From: Ichthyophthirius multifiliis
Lineage: Eukaryota > Ciliophora > Oligohymenophorea > Hymenostomatida
Direction: 5' to 3'
Length of the DNA stretch: 25,917 nt
Assembly: GCF_000220395.1 (NCBI RefSeq)
Contig: NW_004085994.1
Coordinates: 1 to 25,917, forward strand
Below, one piece after another: positions 10,522-21,662 of this stretch. How positions within the stretch are numbered: the stretch's first letter is position 1; the number at the start of each line of letters is the position of its first letter. The notes under the pieces are model-generated. The model was given only the letters and a program-made list of their open reading frames with translations, was not told the DNA's origin and did no database searches. A program made the position numbers and the translations under genes.

Positions 10522-13500
10522 TCAATCTATATAATTCTATTAAAAATTTTCATTTATAAAATCTTAAATAGAAATTCCTGTAGGTCCATTAAAAACTCTA
10601 TATACAATATTTGAAATAGATTAAAAAGCACTATCTAAATCATCATTACTTAAACTAGAAACAAAAGTTCCTTCGTGTGTTTCTCTACATAACCCAATAA
10701 GATTATTTTTTGAATTATAATCAAGTTCAATTCCTTTTTTATTTTATTATAAAAAAATAATTAAAAATTAACCAATAATCATTAAATTAATATCTTTATT
10801 TTAATTTAATAAATCAACTATTTTTTTTTATTTAATTTTCGAAATATCTGCATCGTCACTATCAGTAATAACTACAATCCATTTTTAATGGTTTTTCTAT
10901 TCAACTTTTTAAAATAATCTAATTCCTTCATAAATACTCATATATAAAGCTGGTTCTCCATATCCAACATAATTTACACTATCCTTAATAAACTCTTTCA
11001 AAAATCGATCGTTCTTACTTTTCTCGCTTAATTCGAAAATAACATGTGCATTCTGATCAAAAGTTATATAACCAAATCTATCCTCTGCTTATATAAATCT
11101 GTTTATATTTTAATTAATTATATGTTATTTTCTTTTCTTTTAAATATATTTATTTACTTATTATATATTCTTAAAAAAGATTATATTGCTTATTATTTTT
11201 TATTATTTTCTTCCATTGATTAACAAAAGTTTATTATAAATACTAAGTCTTTTGATATTTTTCTTTCATATCTTTATAAAAGTTCGAGTACTTTAGGAGC
11301 TTAATTTAATAAATTAAACTATTCTAAAATTTCTTTTATATTCTGTAAATAATTATACCTTTTACAATATTAATATTTTCAAAAATTAGATATGAAAATA
11401 TATATATGTATATTTTTTTATGTAAATTCTTTAATATATACTATTATTTAAAAAAGTATACCTAAATGCAGGATCATATCTTTTACCAAGTCTAAGTCCT
11501 TAAATAAATTATTTAAAAGCATTTTTATACCAACCAGTTTGTTTGAAAAACATAGCATAGTGAAAATGTACTCTTTAATTCATCATTTCTGGATTTTCAA
11601 TTTAATTTTTCTCCTCTTCAGAAAGAAATTTATAAATTTTTTCATAGAAATTGTTTTATAACTTTATAAAAATTTATAAATAAAATCATTAAAAAATAAA
11701 ATACTTCATCAGCAACTGACTAATAACTTAAAGCTTTATCAAAATCTTCTTCATTTTTCGTAAAATTAGCCCTTTCTAAATAAACAGCACTTAATCTAGA
11801 ATATATAGTAATAAGTCTACACAGACTAATATGTGTTTAATTTTTTTTATCTAAAACAGCAACCATTTTAAATCTTTATTTAAAAAAAAAAAATGGTAAA
11901 AAATAAAAAAAAAAAAATACTTATCAATAGCTAATTCCCATAATTATTTTGAGAAATTTTTATTTTTATTTTTCTCACTATCTGCATATATACTATATGC
12001 ATTAGCAATTTAATAACATCTATCTGCGTATATTTACTCAAGTATAATAATCTAATTTTATGAATATTTTGCTTTTTTCTTAGTTTAATCCTATTATTTC
12101 TAAACTGCATTACCATCCAGTTAAGAAATATCAAATTCTAAAACAGTTTCCGGCCTTAAATATAAATCATTTGAAAAAAACGAGAATTTTTTATTTTTAT
12201 TTAATGATTTCCATCCATTTACCGGTTTTACCTTATAAAAAATTTCCAAAAAAAAATTATTATTCCCAAAATCTCCTTATTAAATAAAATTCTAAATAAC
12301 TTTTTCGATTTTCTATTCAATTACCATTAAAGATTAATTATAGCAAATAATAGTCTCATTATATCTCTAATTTTACATATGAATATTCCCCATATTATTA
12401 TACGCAATCCCAATACCTTTTTCGAACCCTTTTTTCTTAAAATGTGCCAAAGCATTACTTAGTCTTATTAAAATCTAAGAGTCTTCGCCTTAATAGTAAT
12501 TATTATCTGAATATTTTAAAGATAAATTCATTTCATTACATACTGAATATAAAACACCACTTTCTATATTTTTTTAAACAAAATTACTCATAATTTCGAC
12601 TTCTAAATCTCCTTTAGTAATTTAATCTAATTTTATTGATAATTCATATAATTATCTTATTATATTCTTAGAATGTCTCATTAATATATTCCCGATTCCA
12701 AAAAGACAAAAAAGAGCAAAAGTAATACACAGACCAAATAAAATAGTTATTTATTAAGAATTATATTCTTCGATTTTTATTAATAATCTAAATAATTTTA
12801 ATTTAAAGAAACTGAACAAACTTATAAAATTTCTTCTATTTTTTCGCTGCAAAGTACCCATTCTTCATTCTACAATTATTATAAGTATTTTTTTTATATT
12901 TTTTGATCTTATTTTTTTCTTTTGGTTATATTTCCTAATTATAAAATATAAATTTAAAGCTCATTTTAAATTTCTAAAACAAGCTTCTTTTATGATTTTT
13001 AATATCCTATTTATAATTAATAATATATTTTTTACATATATTATTCTTCTAAAGAAAATTAAAGACAAACTATAGCACAAAAACCGTAAAAATTACAATT
13101 TTAATTATCCTTGTTTCCATGAAAGAAATAATCGTAAAAAATACACATAAACTCTATTTCTAATCTATTTTCTTGAAATTAAATGTAAATTTTTTCATAT
13201 GAATTCCTTTCTGGAGTATTTTTGAAAAAATCAACTGCTTTTTTAAATAAATTATCCTATTAAAAATCCCAATTTTTGTTTTTGGAAAATTTCTTGTCTT
13301 TTTTTGCTGGAAATTATACATAAATTCTCTCTTAAACTTCAAAAAAAAACACGCTTTTTAATAAATGCTAATTAGTCTCGAAAATTCCTCTTAAAAAAAT
13401 TAATATTTAAACACTAAATTTTATCATCTGTTTTTCATTTTAAGAAAGAGGTTATATCGGTCCTGCTTTATACCACATAAACGATTCTAAAGAATATTAG

Positions 13501-13850
13501 GTAGTAGAACTTATTCCTTTTATATTTAAATTATTATCGTATATTTGACTTGCATTTTACATATATTCATCTAATCTATCTTATGATTATATCTAAAAAG
13601 ATTATTAAATTGAAAATATAAATGATTCTGTAAATTTTTTTGATGATATTAATGATAGTACAAAAGGTTAAATGTGGTTTAATAATGTTTGGACTGCATT
13701 TTAGTTTATTTATGGTAATGATGAATCTGCTTTTAGTTTTAAGTTTTCTAAATTGCAAGAAATTTCGGTAAGAATTCTGGTAAAATATAGAGAAACAAAT
13801 ATTGAAATGAATAAAAAGATAAAAGATATAGTAAGTACTTTTTTCTTCAT
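10522..13850 (-). CDS. Receptor-like protein: TM-sensor-TM-HAMP-TPR-VWA (~1000 aa)
   Basis: Start at 13850 gives MKKKVLTISFIFLFISIFVS, a signal anchor/TM. A ~320-residue extracellular region follows, resembling ciliate Cache-type sensors (WYKAGPIQPLSQNEKQM; later a Cys-containing FMCIFYDYFFHG..). TM2 is ITILFGLCITFALFCLFGIG, then a HAMP-like linker (LYELSIKLDQITKGDLEVEI), TPRs (GIGIAYNNMGNIHMQNQRYN; HFHYAMFFKQTGWYKNAF) and a C-terminal VWA domain (LVFIINFCQSM; DRFGYITFDQNAHVIFEL; KWIVVITDSDDADI). Introns: 11874-11920, 11662-11704, 11359-11461 and 11099-11157, each restoring frame and domain. The frame also changes between 12873 and 12788: an 86-nt intron GTAGAA..TTTAG fits the arithmetic, but its sequence looks coding, so that join is unresolved. 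The MIDAS motif is degraded: DxSxS reads N-F-C-Q-S and the usual Thr is Pro (GEPAL), while the later Asp (TDSDD) is kept. Inferred: ligand sensing coupled to a cytoplasmic scaffold. Confidence 0.82.
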
Positions 13851-14311
13851 TTATTTTTTTGTAAATTAATTGTTAATAATTAATTTTTTTTAATTATTAT
13901 TATATTTTATATATTTGTTTAAATTAATTTAATATTTTTTTTAAAAAAAAAACAAAAAATCATGTATCCTCAATTAATTTCAATAATAAAAAAATTTTTA
14001 ATATATATTTATATGTATATATTAATATATATATATATATATATATAAATATAAATTCATATAAATATATTTATATTTATAAATATATTTTTTTATTTAT
14101 TTTTTTATTGATTTTTTTTTTAATTATGTTATCATTATATAGTTTATATTATATTAATTTTTTTTTATTAATTATAATACCAATTAAAATATCAAAAAAT
14201 ATACTTTAATATATAAATTTAACTAGTTTATTTTATATTTTAACAAAAATAAATATAAAAATTAACATATATTTATCGAAATCTTGCTTTAAATTAAAAG
14301 CATAATAATAA
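13851..14311. promoter_or_regulatory. Divergent spacer between receptor and pseudokinase
   Basis: 461 nt between two outward-facing start codons, mostly A/T with an (AT)n tract. It must hold both upstream regions; no specific element is identifiable. Confidence 0.4.
14024..14047. repeat. (AT)n microsatellite
   Basis: About twelve AT dinucleotides in the divergent spacer. Confidence 0.85.
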
Positions 14312-16069
14312 ATGGAAAGTAATTAAAATATTTCCCCATTAAAAAAAATAAAGCTATATTAATAATTTTCCTTGGTAAAAGAATTCCGAAAATCCCTCAA
14401 AAACACCACATCTTAATCATTTCAATAAAAATCTAACCACAGTGATTAATCGTTTTAAAAAGTAAAGAGTAGAAATCAGAATTAATTTAAAACATCCCTA
14501 ATGCAAATCCGTCCCACTAAAATATACGATTTTTTAAAAAGTTAAGACAAAAAATACTTTAATCAATATATAATGGAAATAAATAAAAATATGTAGAATT
14601 TATAAAAGCAAAAAATTAAAAGAAATACCAAAAAATCTTCTATTGATTAAATTCAACAATTGGAAATCCAAAAAAAACTAACGAGATAAAACAGTTTAGC
14701 AATAACAGCATATATATAAGCCTATACATTATAAACACCCTCTTTATAAATCCCTAATATATAAATAATAAACGAAATAATAACCTTTTAATTTAAAAGT
14801 AAATGCCAATTTGGACTTAAAAAAGCTCCGAATAGAAAATACTATAATTGTATAGAAAAAAAATAAAAATAATTTGCAATTTGTATATATTAACTTGATT
14901 CTTCAACAATTGATGAATGGAATTGTATGTAGGAAATATTCGCATACAAAAACGGGAATTAAAATGGGATTTTAGAAATTTTAGAAAAACCTTCTGTTTA
15001 TGAAATGAGACCTTTGGAAAACACATATTTATTAAAAACAGAATAATTTGAGATTTTAGATAATATATTATTAAGAAGATTTAAATAGAATGAAAAATAT
15101 AAAGAAAATGAACTTCTTTACATATATATATAATTAATAAAAAGCATTTAGGAAATAGAAATACATGGATATTATTTTGACAAAATTGATTGTGAAAATG
15201 TGTGTTTTTGTCCAGATAATAATAATTATAAGTTTTTGAATGAAATAAGGAAGAAAGAAGAAAATAAATTATATTAAGAGGATTTGGGGATGTGTTTTTT
15301 ATTTATAAAGTATTTAATTATTCCAAGTAATAGGACTCAAAGTGTTATTTAAAAAGCAATAAAAAAAAGCGAAGAAACATAATAAGATGAGATTTCATCG
15401 AAAATAATTAATTTTTTATTATAAAAAAATAATTAATATTCCTTAGAAAATATAGAGGATTAATTTTTTTTAAAAGAAAAAAATATTTTTTAATAACAAA
15501 AAAATACTTTCGATGAAAAATATAGATAAGATTCTACTAAAATAGAAGATTAAATCCTCGATTTTTTTTTTAAAAATCTATAAATAGCATTTATTTATAA
15601 ATCAATTTTTATTTGGGAAAAAGCCACTTTTTCATTTTTTTAAAATCTCGAAATTATAAAACAGCTAGGAAATTAAATTGATTTTAAAATAGTTCTTGAA
15701 AATATTAATTAAATTTGGCAATGTCTATTTTTTTAATAATAATATGAATAAGCTTTTGAATATAATCAAACATACTTTTCTAATTCTATAAATGTACTTC
15801 CATATGATTATTTTTTAAGTGGAAAACTTAAATGGATGTTAAAAATGCACTCAGAAGCTTCTAACGATTTTGACAAAGCATTATTAGGGGCTTAGGATTT
15901 TGAAAAAGTTAAAATTTTGTTAGAGCTAGGTGATTTCTTTCCTAATGACAATTAATAATATTATAAATATGCAAATGATATTCTTAATAATATGGACCCC
16001 TAATTAGAAGACGTAAAAGAATTAACAGAGAAATTAAAAATTAAATAAAAATTATAAAATAAATTATGA
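14312..16069 (+). CDS. Pseudokinase with TPR-like C-terminus (585 aa)
   Basis: Single-exon frame ATG to TGA. Residues 1-175 are Lys/Gln/Ser-rich with helical stretches and an R-Q-N-S site near residue 135. Residues ~188-340 follow the layout of a protein kinase. FAICIYQLD stands where beta-3 'yAIK.y.ld' is expected, with Cys191 replacing the ATP-binding Lys. WNCMQEIFAYKN stands for the alpha-C helix. IHGYYFDKIDCENVCF (H285 to F299) stands for the catalytic loop 'hHRDiKpeNil', keeping only Asn296 and losing the catalytic Asp. No DFG follows (YKFLNEI). Residues ~460-580 are helical with TPR flavour (YDYFLSGKLKWMLKMHSEA; DFDKALLGAQDFEKVKILLE). It should not phosphorylate and may scaffold or regulate a partner. 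The ULK-like kinase starts only 170 nt downstream on the same strand. Confidence 0.78.
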
Positions 16070-16152
16070 TAAAAATAATAAAATATAATTAATAATAATA
16101 TAAAAAAAATTATAAATTTCATAAAAATAAAAGTGATACTTGAAAAAAAAAA

Positions 16153-16153
16153 A

Positions 16154-16203
<50 letters not shown>

Positions 16204-16205
16204 TA
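16153..16205. repeat. (AT)n microsatellite
   Basis: About 20 AT repeats in the 170-nt spacer between the pseudokinase and the ULK-like kinase. Confidence 0.9.
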
Positions 16206-16239
16206 TAAAATACTATATTTATTTATATTAATAAATAAT

Positions 16240-17213
16240 ATGAATACTAAAGCTACCTAATAATAATAAAATTAAGACGAAGAACCCTAGTGGACAACTA
16301 AAAAAATAAACCAGTTCATTATCGTAAACCATCTATTAGGAAAAGGTGCTTTCGCGAAAGTTTATAGAGGTTTTTTCGAACAAGATGAAAATAAACATGT
16401 TGCTGTAAAAACACTTTAAATAAAAGCAATGAAAGATTTTGCGAATGTATTTGATTTTATAAAACGAGAAATTTTCAATTTATAAATGCTAGATTCCCCT
16501 TTTATTGTAAAATTATACGATATAGCCCGTACATAAAATAATCTATATATGTTTTTAGAATATTGTTAAGATGGAGATTTAAAATAATATTTAAAGAAAA
16601 AATAAGGTTATAATATATATATATGTATATATAAAAAAAAAGCTAAAAAGATAGAAGACTTACAGAAAATGAAGCTTTAATATTTTTAATATAAATAATA
16701 AATGCATTTAAATAATTAAGAAAAAACAATATAATACACAGGGATATAAAACCAGCAAATATACTTTTAAACGATGGAATTGCAAAAGTAACAGATTTTG
16801 GATTTTCAAGAGTTATCGATGATGATTATCCTATATTAATGTCAAGATTGGGACCTCCTTTATATATGGCTCCTTAGATCTCAGAAGGGATACCTTTTAG
16901 CTATAAGAGCGATGTATGGAGTGTTGGGATTGTTCTTTATGAAATGCTTTATGGTTTCACACCCTGGAGTGCAACAAATTAAACTTAATTATTAATAAAT
17001 ATAAAAACAATTGCTTTAAAATTTCCAGAACATCCTAAAAGATAAAAAGTATTTTTAAAAAAATAATATATAGTTATTATTTTGTGTATTTTAATTAAAA
17101 ACTAAAAAACAATATATAGAAATAAACCAATATCGATTTTTTTAATATTAAATTTAAATTTCGTTAAATTTTATTATATTTTTAATACTAATAATTTAAT
17201 GAAAAATAAAACA

Positions 17214-17288
<75 letters not shown>

Positions 17289-18333
17289 ATTACTTTTATT
17301 TATACATTTTTTATTATTATTTCTATAGCAATTAAAAATTCTAATTAGAAATATGTTATAATACGAAGAATATGATAGAATTTCATGGGAAGAAGTATTC
17401 TAATTTGAATTCATATAGATATTAGAATAATAAAATATATATAAACCTATTTAAAATTTTGAAGTAAGTTTAAATTTAAACGAATTATATATAAAAAGAA
17501 ATTTAGTAGCTGGTTATTTTTCATTAAATACAGATTAAAATATAATGAAAAATTAAAATAATATTAATGAAAATTAAATAGTAAATTAATTTCCTGAAAA
17601 AAATAAAGAAGCATTAAATTAAATAATTCAATAATAGAAACATAATGATTCTATTAGAAAAACAATTCTTAAAATAAATGATTATTTTCTTTATGAAAGA
17701 AATATATCTTTCTTTTGTAATTTTGTTATTTAAAAATGTGTTCTTTTATTTAATGAAGGAAAATTTCCTGTTTAACCTGATCTTTATTTTAGACTTTGCT
17801 TTTGTATTTCGAAATATTAAAATATTTAATTAGTTAATATTAATAGTTTTCTAAAAAGTACCAAATCGGATACATTTGACTAATAAATGTGGATAATTTA
17901 TCTTAAATCATAAGAATATTCTAAAACTTTAGGAGTTATTAAAGCTGATATTGCTTTTTCAACTAATATTTTCGATGAGCTTTATAAAAAAACTAGCGAA
18001 TTAATTAATATAGAAATTTAATAATAAAATTAATAATTAGATAAAATTTAAAATTTGAAAGATTTTTTGACAATTTTAAACAAAAATTTCGAGATGGACG
18101 ATAATTTCAAAAATAACATGAAAAAAACACTTTAAGAAGTTAAAAAAGAACTAAAAAATATAATTTCTTTTTCCGAATAAGAAACATTAATTTTAGCCTC
18201 TTTAATATTTATTTGTGCAAATCCATATTAGAAATTTTGTGATATAAAATTCGATTTTAATAAATTTTATGAAGATATAGAAAATACGAAAATCGAAGAT
18301 TTAAAAAAATAAATATTATTATAATTAGAATGA
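16240..18333 (+). CDS. ULK/ATG1-like Ser/Thr protein kinase (589 aa)
   Basis: Three exons: 16240-16606, 16651-17048 and 17329-18333; introns of 44 nt (phase 1) and 280 nt (phase 0, containing a long (AT)n). The kinase domain covers residues ~26-285. Gly loop GKGAFAKVYRG (34-44), Lys57 in VAVK, alpha-C Glu77 (FIKREI), hinge EYCQDGDL, catalytic HRDIKPANIL (152-161), DFGFS (171-175), activation end GPPLYMAPQ, DVWSVGIVLYEML. All catalytic residues are present, so it should be active. APE reads A-P-Q, with Gln written as TAG. The RDIKPAN, GPPLYMAP and SDVWS pattern resembles the ULK/ATG1 group. The ~300-residue C-terminal region is helical, poly-N/Q in its first part and not recognised. Autophagy or another ULK-type role (cilia, Fused-like) is inference. 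Confidence 0.85.
17217..17286. repeat. (AT)n microsatellite inside an intron
   Basis: A near-perfect AT tract of about 70 nt with one phase change, lying inside the 280-nt second intron of the ULK-like kinase gene. Confidence 0.9.
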
Positions 18334-18603
18334 ATATTTTTTTTTTATTTATTTTTTTTAAATTTTTTTCTTTTTATTTTTATTAAATTTTTTCTTTTTA
18401 TTTTAAGTAATTTTTCTTTAATTTTATTTTTTTTGAATTTTTGAATTTATTTTTTATTTTTGAGTAAATATAAATAATACTATAAATATTAATTTTTTAT
18501 AAAATTAATTATAGTAATTTTTTATATTTTTTAATTATTTATATGATCAATTTAAATAAAAATATTTTTTTTTTAATATACATGTTCTTTTTTTTATTTT
18601 TGT
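18334..18603. other. Tail-to-tail spacer
   Basis: 270 nt of T-rich DNA between the stop of the ULK-like kinase and the stop of the RING gene on the opposite strand. It contains several T-runs and presumably the 3' ends of both transcripts. Confidence 0.5.
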
Positions 18604-19768
18604 TCATTTTTCAATATTTAATATTTCACATAATTTTGTTATATATTTTACTTTTATTATATCTTTTTTTTTATATTCCATATCTATTTATAATACTTAA
18701 TTGATTTACTTTTTATAAAAAAAATTTAAAAATATATAATTTTTAAAAAGTAAAAATATTACATTTCTACATAAATAACATTAATTTGTTTATTTCCAAA
18801 CTTCTAAAGAACATTAATAACATATTCCTTTTTTTTATAAAAAATATATAAATAAAAAATAAATTTTTTATAATATACCTCCATGACCACAGTCCATAAA
18901 AAGCGAATCCTATTCTTAATTAAAACAAATTAAACAAAGTTATGCATTTTAATCACTTTAAATTTCAGTTTCTTTTTATAAAATATATAATATTTTTAAA
19001 AATAATATAATTTTAATTTTTACAATCTTAATTTATTTGAGTTTTATTTTAATTATTTTATTATTCAACTTTGTTTTATTAATTATCTTTATTTTAATCA
19101 TTATCTTTATTTTAATCTTTATACTATTCATTATTTATTTCTTTATTTTAATTTTTATCTTCATTTAAAAATTTATCTTTTTTATCTTTATCATATTATT
19201 TATAAAATATATTTTTATCACTATTTATTTATCTTATAACAGATTATTTTTAATAATTAAGACAACAATCAGAATTAATCTTTAAAAATTATTTAAATAC
19301 TAAATTATATATATAAATTTTATATTTACTTTATTATTATTTTATTTCATTTATTTATCAATAAAATTTATTTTTTAAATAAAATTATTTATTAATTGAT
19401 TTCTATTTTTAGTTTAAACACTAGAGATGGTAATATCTTCACTTTGTTAATCAATATTATTATTATTAATTGTTTATTATATAATTGTATTTTAAATATT
19501 AGTATTAATAAACTAAGCATCTGTCTAATTATTATATTAAGAATTAACAATTTCATCTTTTTAATATTAAGCATTACATTTATTTAGATCACTTCTATTA
19601 GTATTAAATAATTCTTAAGTATAATATTTAAAATAAGTAGAAGATAATCTTTGCTTTTATATAATAAAATTATGATATAATATTTATTTATATTAATTAT
19701 TTATTAAATACTAAAAATTTAGGAAATTCAGTTTATTTAATTCTTTTAAAAAAATATGTAATTTTTTT

Positions 19769-19819
<51 letters not shown>

Positions 19820-21662
19820 CATATAATTAATTTTATATATTTATTTAACCATATTATAAATTTTAATTATCTTATTCTTCTTCTATATACACATTTTCAA
19901 TAAAACCTCTATTTTTTTATATAATTTTATATTAATTATTTTTTTCAATATAATTTCAATAAAAAAAAAAATTATCTAATATATGTATTTACTTAAAGCA
20001 TTTTTTTATGTACATAGATGATATAATAGTATAAAAACAAAAACATGCATTAAAAGAAATAGAAATTTCTAGTTAATCTAAAACATTTATATATATTAAT
20101 TTATATAATATAATATATTATATAATATATATATTTATGTATATATATATATGTATATATATATTTTTTAAAATTATAAGTATTACATTTATCTTCGAAT
20201 TCTAAATAATCTATTATACCTTATACAATAAAATAAATATTTAAAGTATTTCCAACAATGACACTAAACACCCAAATTATTGCTAAAGCTTTTTAATTAA
20301 AAAATAATTTAAAACTTAAAATATATTATAATAGTAATAGTAATTTAATAAACTTTCTTTTCTTTAATTTTTATCAATTATTGCTTTGCATATTTTATTT
20401 AAAATCATCAAAACAAATCCTACTAACATACTAGAGTGAATAGAAAAAAATATCCAAAAAACCCAAAAAACCTCTTTCCAATTCCAACTTATATACCTCT
20501 CTAGTTTTAGTGCAATATTAATAATTTAAACACATATAAAAAGTCTAAAAATTATAATAAGCTAAAAATAAATATAAAATAATAAATAAGTACAAGATGA
20601 ACAATAGATATAGAATCATTATTCTTTTTATTCATATAATAAATAATAAATCTAAAAATGCATGATAATAAAATAGGTATTGTTACATATAAAAGCGAAA
20701 AAGAAAACAAATTAAAATAGAAAAATGAAAATATAGATGATAAAATATACATAAAAATTTCCAAAAATTTTAACTTGAATAAAAAAACATTTTATTATCT
20801 AAAAATATAAATATAAATATAAATATATAAATATATATATTTATATAAACATATTTATATTTTTTATACATAAACATATTTATATTTTTTAATATATAAT
20901 TACACATCATCTAAATTATGATATTGAATTATTTTTGATAATTTATAGAATTGAAAAACCACAAAACTCATAATAGGGAAAGCAAAATTTATATTTTCTT
21001 TAATAAAACAAAGAATTAAAAACAGAAATATAATATGTATAAAGATTAAATTAGTAATCTATTAAAAAAACCATTTGTTAAACAATTTATTTTCATTGCA
21101 ATAAGTACTAGATTCATATCTTTAAATTTCTTATTATAATTACTATTCAAATGTTCTGTTTATATTATTTTATTAATTCTATTCTATATTTTAAATTTAT
21201 TATTGAAGAATATTATTCTCAATGTTTTAAACGTTTATTCTTTAATCATTTATTTATTCTATTTAATATATATTTTGTTAATTATTTATTTCTTAATTAT
21301 TATTATTTATGATTTCGTTGTTTTAAATGTTTTATTATTAATTTCTTTATTACATTCTTATTGACATTTATATTTCTTCCTAATAATCATTATCTATATC
21401 AATTTAATGATTTATCTCTTGAACTTGTTAATGATTATTCTAATTGTTTTATTGTCTATTTTACCATAAAATAATATTAATGTTTTATATTTATTCTCTA
21501 GAATTATTTGCATTATTTTAATACATATCATCTAAATGACTCATACTTTGAGAATCTTTTATTTTTTTTATTTTTATTATTAAAGTTTATTATTTTTTGA
21601 TAATAATATTTACTTATCTAAGTTGTTTATAAAATATCATTTGATTATTATACAATATCCAT
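18604..21662 (-). CDS. TMEM185/Fragile-X-F-like membrane protein with C-terminal RING-HC finger (743 aa)
   Basis: Twelve exons: 21662-21614, 21555-20904, 20798-20594, 20561-20354, 20288-20187, 20077-19993, 19908-19821, 19653-19330, 19279-19024, 18971-18879, 18827-18763, 18708-18604. All eleven GT..AG joins keep frame and sum to 744 codons. It starts MDIVQQSNDIL; residues ~17-170 are Gln/Asn-rich. Hydrophobic helices then run from ~185 to ~450, including LERYISWNWKEVFWVFWIFF, which resembles the TMEM185 'L.l.W.W..V..PlWi' segment. A second Asn/Gln/Asp-rich region follows, with KDNDQN tandem units. The RING-HC is at 669-707: C-x2-C, C684-x-H686, C690-x2-C693, C704-x2-C707, followed by RNQINQVLQI. 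It is likely a membrane E3 ubiquitin ligase whose helices anchor or sense; substrate unknown. Ciliates and plants are known to fuse TMEM185-type domains to RING fingers. Confidence 0.85.
19082..19117. repeat. 18-bp tandem repeat, two copies, coding
   Basis: Two exact copies of attatctttattttaatc (18 bp), with a third, degenerate unit beside them. On the minus strand each encodes the hexapeptide KDNDQN in the low-complexity region before the RING finger. Confidence 0.85.
19781..19818. repeat. (ATT)n trinucleotide tract in an intron
   Basis: About 12.7 ATT units beside a 19-nt T-run (19762-19780). Both lie in the 167-nt intron 19654-19820 of the RING gene. In the frame of the preceding exon the minus strand reads TAA repeats, that is poly-Gln, if the intron is kept. 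Confidence 0.9.
20847..20890. repeat. Direct repeat within an intron
   Basis: The word aaacatatttatattttt occurs at about 20847 and again at about 20872, 25 nt apart, inside the intron 20799-20903. Confidence 0.7.

Noticed and set aside
13549-13839. Plus-strand gene opposite the receptor N-terminus
   Set aside because: The minus-strand frame gives a classic start (Met, three Lys, long hydrophobic helix) and runs on into the sensor domain; the plus frame has a TGA at 13546-13548, no start and no downstream exon. I keep it only as a finding.
19392-19587. Overlapping standard-code open frames on both strands
   Set aside because: They are shadows of exon 8 of the RING gene, which reads as Gln/Asn-rich protein in the frame consistent with splicing.
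20552-20764. 70-residue standard-code membrane protein on the minus strand
   Set aside because: It is mostly exon 3 of the TMEM185/RING gene, extended into an intron.
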